Below are positions 1 through 5,852 of a stretch of 8,077 nt of DNA, in pieces. The DNA is from an uncultured Clostridia bacterium (GTDB lineage: Bacteria; Bacillota; Clostridia; Christensenellales; Borkfalkiaceae): the NCBI GenBank assembly GCA_947174955.1, contig CAMWKX010000049.1:1-8077 (forward strand). Direction: 5' to 3'. A program made the position numbers and the translations under genes. The notes beneath the pieces are model-generated. The model did not search any database, was not told where the DNA came from, and saw only the letters and a program-made list of their open reading frames with translations. The first letter of the stretch is position 1. Each line of letters opens with the position of its first letter.

Positions 1-1053
1 ATTTGCATTTTTTTGATGGTGATCTTCGGCTGCATAATGATCTACTCGGCAAGTTCGTACGTGGGTGAAGTGCAGTACGGCGATAAACTGTTCTTTGTAA
101 AGAAGCAGCTTATAGGCGTGGTCGGCGGAACTATCGCATTTATTGCAATACAGTTTTTGCCGTACCATAAGCTTGCAAAGCTGAAAATTCCCGCCGTGGT
201 CGTCGCGGTCATTCTGCTTGCGCTCGTGTTCGTTCCGGGGGTGGGCGTGACAAATTACGGAGCCACGCGCTGGATAGGCTTCGGCTCGTTCACGCTGCAA
301 CCGTCCGAAATTGCCAAGTACGCGTTCGTGCTGTTTGCCGCCGCGTACTTTACGAAAAATTACGAAAAGGTCAAAACGTTTTTAGGCGTACTGCCCGTGC
401 TCGCCGTAGGCATACTTTTCTGCCTTCTGATAATTGCCGAACCTAATATGTCGATAACGATGTGCGTGGGGCTTCTGATGCTCGCGATGATATTTTTGAG
501 CGGCACCAACTTAAAGACATTCGCCATAATAATGATACCGTTCGTTATCGCCGTGCCCGTGCTCATTCTGCTCGAACCGTACAGACTGCAGAGGCTGAGC
601 GCGTTTATCGACCCGTGGGCGTCACCCAAAGGGGACGGCTATCAGCTCATTCAGTCGCTGTACGCGCTGGGCAACGGCGGACTGTTCGGAGTGGGACTTT
701 TCAATTCCACGCAGAAGTACAGGTTTCTGCCCTTTGCCGAGAGCGACTTTATTATGTCGGTAATGGGCGAGGAGCTCGGATTTTTCGGACTTGCGGTGTT
801 CTTTTTAGTCAGCGGGTTTATCGTATACCGCGGATTTAAAATCGCCGCGAACTGCAAGGACAGATTCGGCTTTCTGCTGTCGGCGGGCATAACGCTAGTT
901 TACGGCATACAGGTTATAATAAACGCTCTCGTGGTCAGCGGAACCATACCGCCGACTGGATTGCCGCTGCCGCTCATTTCAAGTGGAAATACGTCGCTGA
1001 TAATAACTATGACCTCGATGGGCGTGCTGTACTCGGTATCGCGTGCAAATTAA
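1..1053 (+). CDS. ftsW: Septal peptidoglycan glycosyltransferase FtsW (SEDS family), 5' partial
   Basis: FtsW polymerises lipid II into glycan strands at the division septum together with a class B penicillin-binding protein. The reading frame is open from base 1 (Ile-Cys-Ile-Phe before the TTG at 13 and ATG at 16) and enters inside the first membrane helix, just before the family motif IYSASSY. The true start therefore lies upstream of the window, probably by a few tens of codons. About ten hydrophobic segments are visible. Family signatures include RLSAFIDPW, GDGYQLIQSLYALGNGG and ESDFIMSVMGEELGF. The Asp of ESDF (codon 745-747) aligns with the catalytic Asp297 of E. coli FtsW. The C-terminal PPTGLPLPLIS motif is present but continues as SGNTS instead of the common YGGSS. 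The protein ends right after the last helix with almost no tail. RodA is the main alternative, but the dcw neighbours favour FtsW (or a SpoVE-like paralogue). Confidence 0.93.
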   Translation: MCIFLMVIFGCIMIYSASSYVGEVQYGDKLFFVKKQLIGVVGGTIAFIAIQFLPYHKLAKLKIPAVVVAVILLALVFVPGVGVTNYGATRWIGFGSFTLQPSEIAKYAFVLFAAAYFTKNYEKVKTFLGVLPVLAVGILFCLLIIAEPNMSITMCVGLLMLAMIFLSGTNLKTFAIIMIPFVIAVPVLILLEPYRLQRLSAFIDPWASPKGDGYQLIQSLYALGNGGLFGVGLFNSTQKYRFLPFAESDFIMSVMGEELGFFGLAVFFLVSGFIVYRGFKIAANCKDRFGFLLSAGITLVYGIQVIINALVVSGTIPPTGLPLPLISSGNTSLIITMTSMGVLYSVSRAN

Positions 1054-1079
1054 CACCGATTTCGTAATTCCCATATAAT
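1050..1079 (+). promoter_or_regulatory. Probable sigma-A promoter for murA-ftsQ
   Basis: A TTAACA -35 box (1050-1055, one mismatch to TTGACA) lies 18 nt before an exact TATAAT -10 box (1074-1079). The -35 box overlaps the ftsW stop codon at 1051-1053. Initiation would be expected near 1086, leaving a leader of about 64 nt before the murA ATG. This is read directly from the sequence; activity is inferred. Confidence 0.6.
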
Positions 1080-1084
1080 AAAGT

Positions 1085-1121
1085 AGGGCAAAAGGCGGCT
1101 GAAAACCGCCGCATTTGCTCT
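1085..1121 (+). other. Two-part stem-loop between ftsW and murA (terminator, or 5'-end hairpin of the murA mRNA)
   Basis: The outer stem pairs AGGGCAAA (1085-1092) with TTTGCTCT (1114-1121), with one G-T wobble. A small internal loop separates it from an inner stem GGCGG/CCGCC (1094-1098 with 1106-1110) closed by a 7-nt loop. The tract that follows is only moderately T-rich (TGATTTATTTTTA), so this could be a modest intrinsic terminator for ftsW transcripts. It also begins almost exactly where transcription from the 1050-1079 promoter should start, so it may be a stabilising 5'-terminal hairpin on the murA transcript. Confidence 0.6.
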
Positions 1122-1149
1122 GATTTATTTTTACATAAAGGGAGTTGTT

Positions 1150-2406
1150 ATGGATAAGTACATTATCAACGGCGGAAATCCGCTGTACGGCTCGGTGAAG
1201 ATTCAGACGGCTAAAAACTCGGTGTTGCCCATTCTTGCGGCAAGCGTTCTGACGGACGAAAAAATAGTTATCAAAAACGTGCCCGCAATCACCGACGTGA
1301 ACAATATGGTCAAAATATTGGGTTGTCTGGGGTGCCGTACCGCGTTTATCGGAAACGACGTGGAGATAGATTCATCGTGCGCGGACTGCTACGAAATTCC
1401 CAGCGTTCTCGCGCGGGAGCTGCGGTCGTCCGTATTTCTGCTCGGCTCGGTAATATCCCGCTTCCGCAAGGCTAAAATCGCATACCCCGGCGGTTGCGAT
1501 ATAGGATTGCGCCCGGTCGATTTGCATCTGAACGGTTTAAAGCGGCTGGGGGTAAGAATTACCGAAGCTAACGGATACATATCCTGTGAGTGCGACAGAC
1601 TCACGGGGAACGAAATTATGCTGGACTGCCCGAGCGTGGGCGCCACGGAAAACATTATGCTCGCCGCTGTCAAAGCGGAGGGGACGACGGTAATAAAAAA
1701 CGCCGCGAGAGAACCCGAAATAGAGGACTTGCAGAAGTTCCTGAACTCTATCGGGGGCAAGGTCTCGGGCGCAGGCAGCGGTACGGTGATAATAGAAGGA
1801 GTGGAAACCTTAAAAGGAGGCGAATATCTTCCCATCTGCGACAGGATAGAGGCGGGCACTTTTTTAATCGGCGCGGCTATGTGCGGCGGCGAAATTCAGC
1901 TTTGCGGCGTAAACGCCGAACTTATAAGTTCGCTTTTACATAAACTTCGTGAAAACGGTTGCAAAATCAGGGTGAAAGATGATAAAATATATTTGAAGTG
2001 CGATAAGCGGCTCAATTCGGTAAAGAGTATCGAAACTCAGCCCTATCCGGGCTTTCCCACCGACCTGCAGGCGCAGATGACGGCGCTTTGCTGTATCTGC
2101 CGCGGTCATTCCATCGTAACCGAAAACCTTTTCGAAACGCGGTTCAAGTACGTGCCCGAGCTTAAAAAAATGGGTGCGGACGTAACCGTCATAGACAGAA
2201 ACGCGTTTATACGTGGGGTTGAGAAGTTGAAGGGCGCGGAAGTGATGGCGCACGATTTGCGCGGCGGCGCGGCTTTGGTTATAGCGGCGCTCGCGGCGGA
2301 AGGAAGAAGTGAAATTTTCGACATATCCCATATAGACAGGGGATATTCCGATTTCGAATATAAACTGAGGGCGCTCGGGGGAGATATCGTTCGGGTTGCC
2401 GTATGA
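1150..2406 (+). CDS. murA: UDP-N-acetylglucosamine 1-carboxyvinyltransferase (MurA)
   Basis: MurA transfers enolpyruvate from PEP to UDP-GlcNAc, the first committed step of peptidoglycan precursor synthesis, in the cytoplasm. The protein has 418 residues, the normal size for the family, and every key residue falls at almost its E. coli number: Lys22-Asn23 in AKNSVLPILAA, the PEP-binding and fosfomycin-target Cys116 in PGGCDIGLRPVDLHL, Asp305 in YPGFPTDLQAQM and Arg397 in HIDRGY. Cys at the active site, rather than Asp, predicts fosfomycin-sensitive chemistry. The start is the ATG at 1150, 5 nt after a GGAG Shine-Dalgarno sequence (1141-1144). Upstream are a promoter that overlaps the ftsW stop and a hairpin; ftsQ starts 7 nt after its stop, so the two are likely cotranscribed. 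Many Gram-positives have two MurA paralogues; which one this is cannot be decided from the window. The call itself is secure. Confidence 0.97.
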   Translation: MDKYIINGGNPLYGSVKIQTAKNSVLPILAASVLTDEKIVIKNVPAITDVNNMVKILGCLGCRTAFIGNDVEIDSSCADCYEIPSVLARELRSSVFLLGSVISRFRKAKIAYPGGCDIGLRPVDLHLNGLKRLGVRITEANGYISCECDRLTGNEIMLDCPSVGATENIMLAAVKAEGTTVIKNAAREPEIEDLQKFLNSIGGKVSGAGSGTVIIEGVETLKGGEYLPICDRIEAGTFLIGAAMCGGEIQLCGVNAELISSLLHKLRENGCKIRVKDDKIYLKCDKRLNSVKSIETQPYPGFPTDLQAQMTALCCICRGHSIVTENLFETRFKYVPELKKMGADVTVIDRNAFIRGVEKLKGAEVMAHDLRGGAALVIAALAAEGRSEIFDISHIDRGYSDFEYKLRALGGDIVRVAV

Positions 2407-2413
2407 AAGCGAT

Positions 2414-3121
2414 ATGAAACACGTAAGAAAACTGATGGCTGTTGGGCTTGCGATAATTTTTTTGATCGCGCTTGTAATAGGTACGGGCGTAATTCTTTCC
2501 GTGCGCAACGTAAACGTAACTTTTAAAGAGTACTCGGGCAAGTACACGGAAGAAGACTACGCCGCAACCCGCAGAAACTTCGACACGCTCAAAGGTTCGG
2601 GACTGCTGTTTATCGGCGACGCTGACGTTTACGGCAAGGTTACCAATACCGACGTGCTTGCGGTTGAAAGCTACGAGAAAAAATTTCCCTGCACCATCAA
2701 CATTGTTCTGCGTGAGAGAATAGAAACTTTTACATATAAAACCGACGAGGGTTACTCGGTTTACGACGAGCTCGGCAAACTTATAAGAACAGTAAAGGAC
2801 GCCGAGAACGAGCCGTTGAATTCGGTGGACGATTGCCCCAACGTTCTTTTGATGTGCGAGGAGAACGAGATAGAACAGCTTGCGGCAATCTGCGCGGCTT
2901 TCAGGGAAAATTTCGGAACGCTCCGCAGACTTGTAAAGAGTGTGGAAACGGTGGTGTTCCCCGGCTTGCAGTATATCGATATAACCCTGCACAGCGGCTT
3001 CGTGATTTCGGTACACAACTGGAAAACGTCGGGCGCGCAGAAGATCAAAAGGGCTTACGAAAAGTACAACGACCCCACGCTGAGCGAATACGCCAAGATA
3101 AGCGGCTCGATAACCGTTTGA
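2414..3121 (+). CDS. ftsQ: Divisome protein FtsQ/DivIB
   Basis: FtsQ/DivIB is a bitopic protein that links early and late divisome components and helps control septal synthesis by FtsW and its PBP partner. From the ATG at 2414 it has 235 residues: a short basic cytoplasmic tail (MKHVRK), one membrane helix at about 8-30, a POTRA-like domain at about 31-105 ending in FPCTINIVLRERIETFTY, and a beta-rich domain to the C-terminus (ISGSITV). The extracytoplasmic part carries four Cys (93, 141, 148, 160), which is unusual but tolerable in an anaerobe. The start is uncertain. No strong Shine-Dalgarno lies before 2414; an in-frame TTG at 2396 has GGGGGAG 12 nt upstream and would overlap the end of murA, adding six residues. 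Either way, tight spacing to murA suggests translational coupling. The sequence is divergent, so identity rests on topology, the POTRA motif and position. Confidence 0.86.
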   Translation: MKHVRKLMAVGLAIIFLIALVIGTGVILSVRNVNVTFKEYSGKYTEEDYAATRRNFDTLKGSGLLFIGDADVYGKVTNTDVLAVESYEKKFPCTINIVLRERIETFTYKTDEGYSVYDELGKLIRTVKDAENEPLNSVDDCPNVLLMCEENEIEQLAAICAAFRENFGTLRRLVKSVETVVFPGLQYIDITLHSGFVISVHNWKTSGAQKIKRAYEKYNDPTLSEYAKISGSITV

Positions 3122-3174
3122 GGGCGCAGCTCCGTCAGGCAATACGTAAAATTACGGTAATTAAGGCATATATG

Positions 3175-3206
3175 CGGTCCGATTTATATTTTCGGGCCGT
3201 ATTTTT
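3175..3206 (+). terminator. Intrinsic terminator after ftsQ
   Basis: CGGTCCGA (3175-3182) pairs with TCGGGCCG (3192-3199) over 8 bp with one G-T wobble and a 9-nt loop, followed by TATTTTT (3200-3206). An outer pair GGCATA/TATGCC (3165-3170 with 3206-3211) could extend it. It separates the murA-ftsQ unit from the ftsA promoter just downstream. Confidence 0.72.
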
Positions 3207-3217
3207 ATGCCGATTAG

Positions 3218-3246
3218 TTGACAAGATACGTTTACTATTATATAAT
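3218..3246 (+). promoter_or_regulatory. Perfect-consensus sigma-A promoter for ftsA-ftsZ
   Basis: An exact TTGACA (3218-3223) and an exact TATAAT (3241-3246) are separated by the optimal 17 nt. Initiation is expected near 3253, giving a leader of about 38 nt before the ftsA GTG. The upstream terminator at 3175-3206 means this is probably the main source of ftsAZ transcript. The -10 box sits inside a perfect palindrome, which suggests that so strong a promoter is held in check by a repressor. Confidence 0.88.
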
Positions 3247-3252
3247 AGTAAA
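3231..3252. repeat. Perfect 22-bp palindrome over the ftsAZ -10 box (candidate operator)
   Basis: The half-site TTTACTATTAT (3231-3241) is followed with no gap by its exact reverse complement ATAATAGTAAA (3242-3252). The palindrome covers the end of the promoter spacer, the whole -10 box and the bases up to the predicted start site. It ends before, or at, the first transcribed base, so an RNA hairpin role is unlikely; a dimeric DNA-binding protein is the natural reading. The symmetry also places a TATAAT on the minus strand (complement of 3237-3242), but no good minus-strand -35 box is visible. I do not recognise the motif. Confidence 0.8.
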
Positions 3253-3290
3253 TAGTTGAAAACCATAATATCACGGTGCGGTAAAAAAGA

Positions 3291-4415
3291 GTGCGAAACA
3301 AAAGCGTAGCGGTATTGGATATACGCTCGTCCGAAATCTGCGCGGCAATTGCCGAAAAGGGCGTAAACAATACTTTTATCATCAAAAGTAAATATTCGAA
3401 ATCCTACGAAGGTTTTGCCGAGGGCGAGCTTTTGGATACCGAAGATTTCATTTCGGCGATAAGGGAAGCCGTGGGCAGTATAGTCGCGTCGGCGGGTTCG
3501 CCCGTAAAGCGTTTATACGTCGGCGTTCCCTGCGAGTTCACGCAAGCCGTTCAGACCGATAAGGTCATATCTTTTCATTCGTCGCAGCGCATTTCGCCGC
3601 GCCATATCCAAACGTTAATAGACGCGTCCGAACCCGAGACGGAGGAGGACGAAACTATAATCAAGTGCGGAGAGCTGTACTACGTGCTTTCGGACAAGCG
3701 CAGGCTTGTAAATCCGATGGGTATGGTCAGCGACAGTCTGCGTGCAAAGCTGTGCTTTTTCAAGTGCAAAAGGGCGTTCACCGACGCGGTAACGCACGCG
3801 CTGAAAACTTTCGGGACGGTAAAGCAGATACGTTTTCTGCCGCAGAACTATACCGAGGGACTGTACCTTTTTGCTCCCGAGGAGCGCGACGGTTATTCGG
3901 TGCTTTTCGACCTCGGTGCAATTTCTTCGACTTTCAGCGTGATATGCGGAAACGGCGTGGCTTTCAGCGAAGCGTTTTCGATAGGTATAAATCACATCGC
4001 CGTGCTTTTGATGGAGGCTCTCGACGTGCCGTATCACGTGGCGTGCGAGCTGATGAAAAAGGTCAACCTTAACGCCAAGGATTCGATATCGGGCGTGTGC
4101 GAATACAGGGAAGACGGCTATAATCTCAGATTTTCCGCGAATGATTTGCGCGACCTGATAAGAGAGGGGCTGGACGGAATATGCGAGATGATAGAAACCT
4201 GTCTGCGCGCGTTCACTCCCAAGGACCTCAGCGGCGTGCCGATAAATATAACCGGTGAGGGCGTAGGCGTTATCAGAGGCACGATAGAGCATTTCTCTTC
4301 GCGGCTGGTTATGCCCGTCGAGGTCATCGCACCCAAACTTCCATACTACGACAAACCGCAGTTTTCATCGCTGTTCAGCCTGCTTCATTCAGCGCTCGGC
4401 AGTGATTTCGAGTAA
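3291..4415 (+). CDS. ftsA: Divergent FtsA-like actin-fold cell division protein lacking the usual C-terminal membrane helix
   Basis: FtsA is a bacterial actin homologue that binds the FtsZ C-terminal peptide and tethers the ring to the membrane. The 374 residues follow the FtsA order: a first nucleotide-binding strand (VLDIRSSE, 8-15), an FtsA-specific 1C/SHS2-like region at about 75-155 with NPMGM where DPxGM is usual, a second strand (LFDLGAISSTFS, 205-216), the GINHIAVLL region, and the adenosine-loop equivalent (ITGEGVGVIRG, 320-330). All nucleotide motifs are degraded relative to the usual DIGTSK, DIGGGTTD and TGGGA. The protein stops at PQFSSLFSLLHSALGSDFE, which aligns with the end of subdomain 2B, so the linker and amphipathic helix of typical 400-440-residue FtsA are absent. 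The start is the GTG at 3291; a nearby in-frame GTG at 3276 is followed at once by a stop. Only a weak purine run precedes it. ftsZ follows 30 nt downstream. A PilM-like actin fold is a less likely alternative given the position. Confidence 0.85.
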   Translation: MRNKSVAVLDIRSSEICAAIAEKGVNNTFIIKSKYSKSYEGFAEGELLDTEDFISAIREAVGSIVASAGSPVKRLYVGVPCEFTQAVQTDKVISFHSSQRISPRHIQTLIDASEPETEEDETIIKCGELYYVLSDKRRLVNPMGMVSDSLRAKLCFFKCKRAFTDAVTHALKTFGTVKQIRFLPQNYTEGLYLFAPEERDGYSVLFDLGAISSTFSVICGNGVAFSEAFSIGINHIAVLLMEALDVPYHVACELMKKVNLNAKDSISGVCEYREDGYNLRFSANDLRDLIREGLDGICEMIETCLRAFTPKDLSGVPINITGEGVGVIRGTIEHFSSRLVMPVEVIAPKLPYYDKPQFSSLFSLLHSALGSDFE

Positions 4416-4431
4416 TAATTTTTACGATTTC

Positions 4432-4436
4432 GGAGG
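4432..4436 (+). promoter_or_regulatory. Shine-Dalgarno GGAGG that fixes the ftsZ start
   Basis: GGAGG at 4432-4436 directly abuts an ATG at 4437, too close for initiation there. The second in-frame ATG at 4446 is 9 nt away, a normal spacing, so it is the better ftsZ start. Confidence 0.8.
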
Positions 4437-4445
4437 ATGAATTTT

Positions 4446-5741
4446 ATGTTTAACGATTCAGCAATAAATACGAATATTTCGGGCAAGGCAAAAATCAAAG
4501 TTATAGGCGTCGGCGGCGCGGGCAATAACGCAATCAACCGTATGATTGAGGCGCGCATAAGCTGTGCGGAGTACGTCGTAGTCAATACCGACTCGCAGAT
4601 TTTGGCGCTTTCGCCCTGTGAAAATAAAATTCAGATAGGCGCTCAGCTTACCAAGGGACTGGGTGCCGGCGCGGATCCCGACGTGGGTATGAAGGCTGCG
4701 GAGGAAAGCAAGGAGATTTTAACCAGAGTTATCGAAGGCACCGACCTTCTGTTCATAACCGCGGGTATGGGCGGCGGTACGGGTACCGGCGCGGCTCCCG
4801 TAATCGCCAAGATTGCAAGGGATATGAAAATTCTTACGGTTGCTGTCGTAACCGAGCCGTTCTCGTTCGAAGGCAAGAAGAGAATGGAAAATACCGTTAA
4901 GGGTCTGGACAACCTTAAAAAGTACGTCGATACGCTTATCGTTATTCCCAACGACAAGATAAGAACGATTGCGGACAAAAATACCACGATGGTAGACGCG
5001 CTCCGCATTGCAGACGAAATCTTAAAGCAGGGCATAAAGGGACTTGCCGAACTTATCGTAAATCCCGCTCTTATAAATCTCGACTTTGCGGACGTAAGGA
5101 CGATATTGAAGGACAGAGGCATAGCTCACCTGGGCGTAGGCGTTGCCAAGGGCGAAAACAGAATTATCGAGGCGGTGCGCGTTGCGGTCAACTGCCCGCT
5201 TCTTGAAACGACGATAGAGGGTGCTCAGGGCGTTATCTTAAACGTTGTCGGCGGCAACGATCTGACGTTTGCAGAGGTTGCGGACGCCGCGGAGCTTGTG
5301 CGTAGCGTTGTCGACGCGTCGGCTAACATCATTTTCGGCGCACGCATAGATCCCAACGTTCAGGACGAGGTGGAAATCACTGTTATAGCAACGGGTTTCC
5401 CCGGATACGAAAATACTCAGACGGAAGAACAGCAGAGAGCGTATACGAGCGGACAGCTCTATACCAATCAGGGGTACAATCAGGGACAGGGCAGAATGTC
5501 GGTAAACGAGCCTTACTATCCTCAGCAGAGGTATGCTTCTCCTCAGCCGCAGATACAGCCGCCCGTGCGCACGGCTCCGCCCGCGCAGTACTCGCAGCCT
5601 CCCCAGTACGTTCAGCCCGAGCAGCAGCCCGCGGTAAAACCCGCAGAGCAGGAACCTCAGGTTGAGCGCCCTTCGGACAAGCAGGTGCCCAAGTTTGCGC
5701 AGCTTCTGCACCGTTTCGGCAGAAAGGACGGCGACAGATAA
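4446..5741 (+). CDS. ftsZ: Cell division GTPase FtsZ
   Basis: FtsZ is the tubulin homologue that polymerises with GTP into the division ring. From the ATG at 4446 it has 431 residues. The GTPase domain shows IKVIGVGGAGNNAINRM (17-33), VVNTDSQ (46-51 region), the tubulin signature GGGTGTGAAP (109-118) and the T7 loop NLDFADVRT (211-219) with the catalytic acidic residues Asp213 and Asp216. The globular part ends near residue 320 (ATGFPG). A linker of about 90 residues rich in Gln, Pro and Tyr follows (roughly 321-410). The C-terminal peptide VPKFAQLLHRFGRK (414-427) differs from the usual D/E-IPxFLR form: it is basic and could form an amphipathic helix. This matters because the adjacent FtsA lacks its own membrane helix. 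An extra ATG at 4437 would add three residues but abuts the Shine-Dalgarno sequence. Transcription is likely from the promoter at 3218-3246, ending at the terminator at 5761-5790. Confidence 0.98.
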   Translation: MFNDSAINTNISGKAKIKVIGVGGAGNNAINRMIEARISCAEYVVVNTDSQILALSPCENKIQIGAQLTKGLGAGADPDVGMKAAEESKEILTRVIEGTDLLFITAGMGGGTGTGAAPVIAKIARDMKILTVAVVTEPFSFEGKKRMENTVKGLDNLKKYVDTLIVIPNDKIRTIADKNTTMVDALRIADEILKQGIKGLAELIVNPALINLDFADVRTILKDRGIAHLGVGVAKGENRIIEAVRVAVNCPLLETTIEGAQGVILNVVGGNDLTFAEVADAAELVRSVVDASANIIFGARIDPNVQDEVEITVIATGFPGYENTQTEEQQRAYTSGQLYTNQGYNQGQGRMSVNEPYYPQQRYASPQPQIQPPVRTAPPAQYSQPPQYVQPEQQPAVKPAEQEPQVERPSDKQVPKFAQLLHRFGRKDGDR

Positions 5742-5760
5742 GCGCTATTGAATTAAATAA

Positions 5761-5790
5761 AAAAAGGAGAGTTGCAAAACTCTCTTTTTT
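5761..5790 (+). terminator. Strong intrinsic terminator after ftsZ
   Basis: GAGAGTT (5767-5773) pairs perfectly with AACTCTC (5778-5784) around a GCAA tetraloop of the stable GNRA type. The stem continues through a G-T wobble and five A-T pairs into a run of T (5785-5790), followed by CATTTTT. The flanking A-tract (5759-5765) could let it also stop minus-strand transcription. It isolates murC from the ftsAZ unit. Confidence 0.92.
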
Positions 5791-5817
5791 CATTTTTCGG
5801 CAAAAAACGCGTAAACC

Positions 5818-5845
5818 GTGATAAATTTAGCGCAAAATTCATAAT
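5818..5845 (+). promoter_or_regulatory. Weak candidate promoter for murC, placed for a leaderless transcript
   Basis: CATAAT (5840-5845, one mismatch to TATAAT) lies 16 nt after GTGATA (5818-5823, four of six to TTGACA). The predicted start, about 7 nt after the -10 box, falls at 5852-5853, on the murC ATG. The same -10 box is one arm of an inverted repeat, CATAAT-ATTA-ATTATG (5840-5855), whose other arm includes the start codon. A promoter must exist between the 5761-5790 terminator and the gene, but this match is modest. Confidence 0.38.
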
Positions 5846-5852
5846 ATTAATT

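Noticed and set aside
613..636. Loss of the catalytic Asp of FtsW, because WASPKG replaces WEDPFG of E. coli
   Set aside because: Aligning through the known E. coli positions M269 and E289 places the catalytic Asp297 in the later HTDF motif, which is conserved here as ESDF at 745-747.
2396..2413. TTG at 2396 as the ftsQ start
   Set aside because: Possible because GGGGGAG lies 12 nt upstream, but the later ATG at 2414 gives a typical short basic tail before the membrane helix. Not firmly excluded.
1936..2547. Minus-strand open frame (203 codons) opposite murA
   Set aside because: Antisense to a fully conserved enzyme, with no recognisable motif.
2279..3142. Long minus-strand open frame (287 codons) over the end of murA and ftsQ
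   Set aside because: It lies opposite two recognisable genes, shows no family motif or ribosome binding site, and looks like a shadow of the GC-rich codon use on the plus strand.
3231..3252. The ftsAZ palindrome as an NrdR box, or as an RNA terminator
   Set aside because: It superficially resembles an ACxxTATATxxTGT-type box, but the terminal bases differ and there is no tandem second box. It lies upstream of the predicted start and is almost wholly AT, so it is not a terminator.
4437..4445. ATG at 4437 as the ftsZ start
   Set aside because: It directly abuts the GGAGG sequence; the in-frame ATG at 4446 has normal spacing.
5508..5690. Tandem repeat in the ftsZ linker
   Set aside because: The Gln/Pro-rich stretch is low complexity and has recurring PPQY-like bits, but no regular repeat unit; this is normal for FtsZ linkers.
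5772..5852. Upstream extension of murC from a TTG at 5772
   Set aside because: The start would lie inside the ftsZ terminator hairpin, and the added residues have no counterpart in MurC; ATG 5853 fits the family N-terminus.
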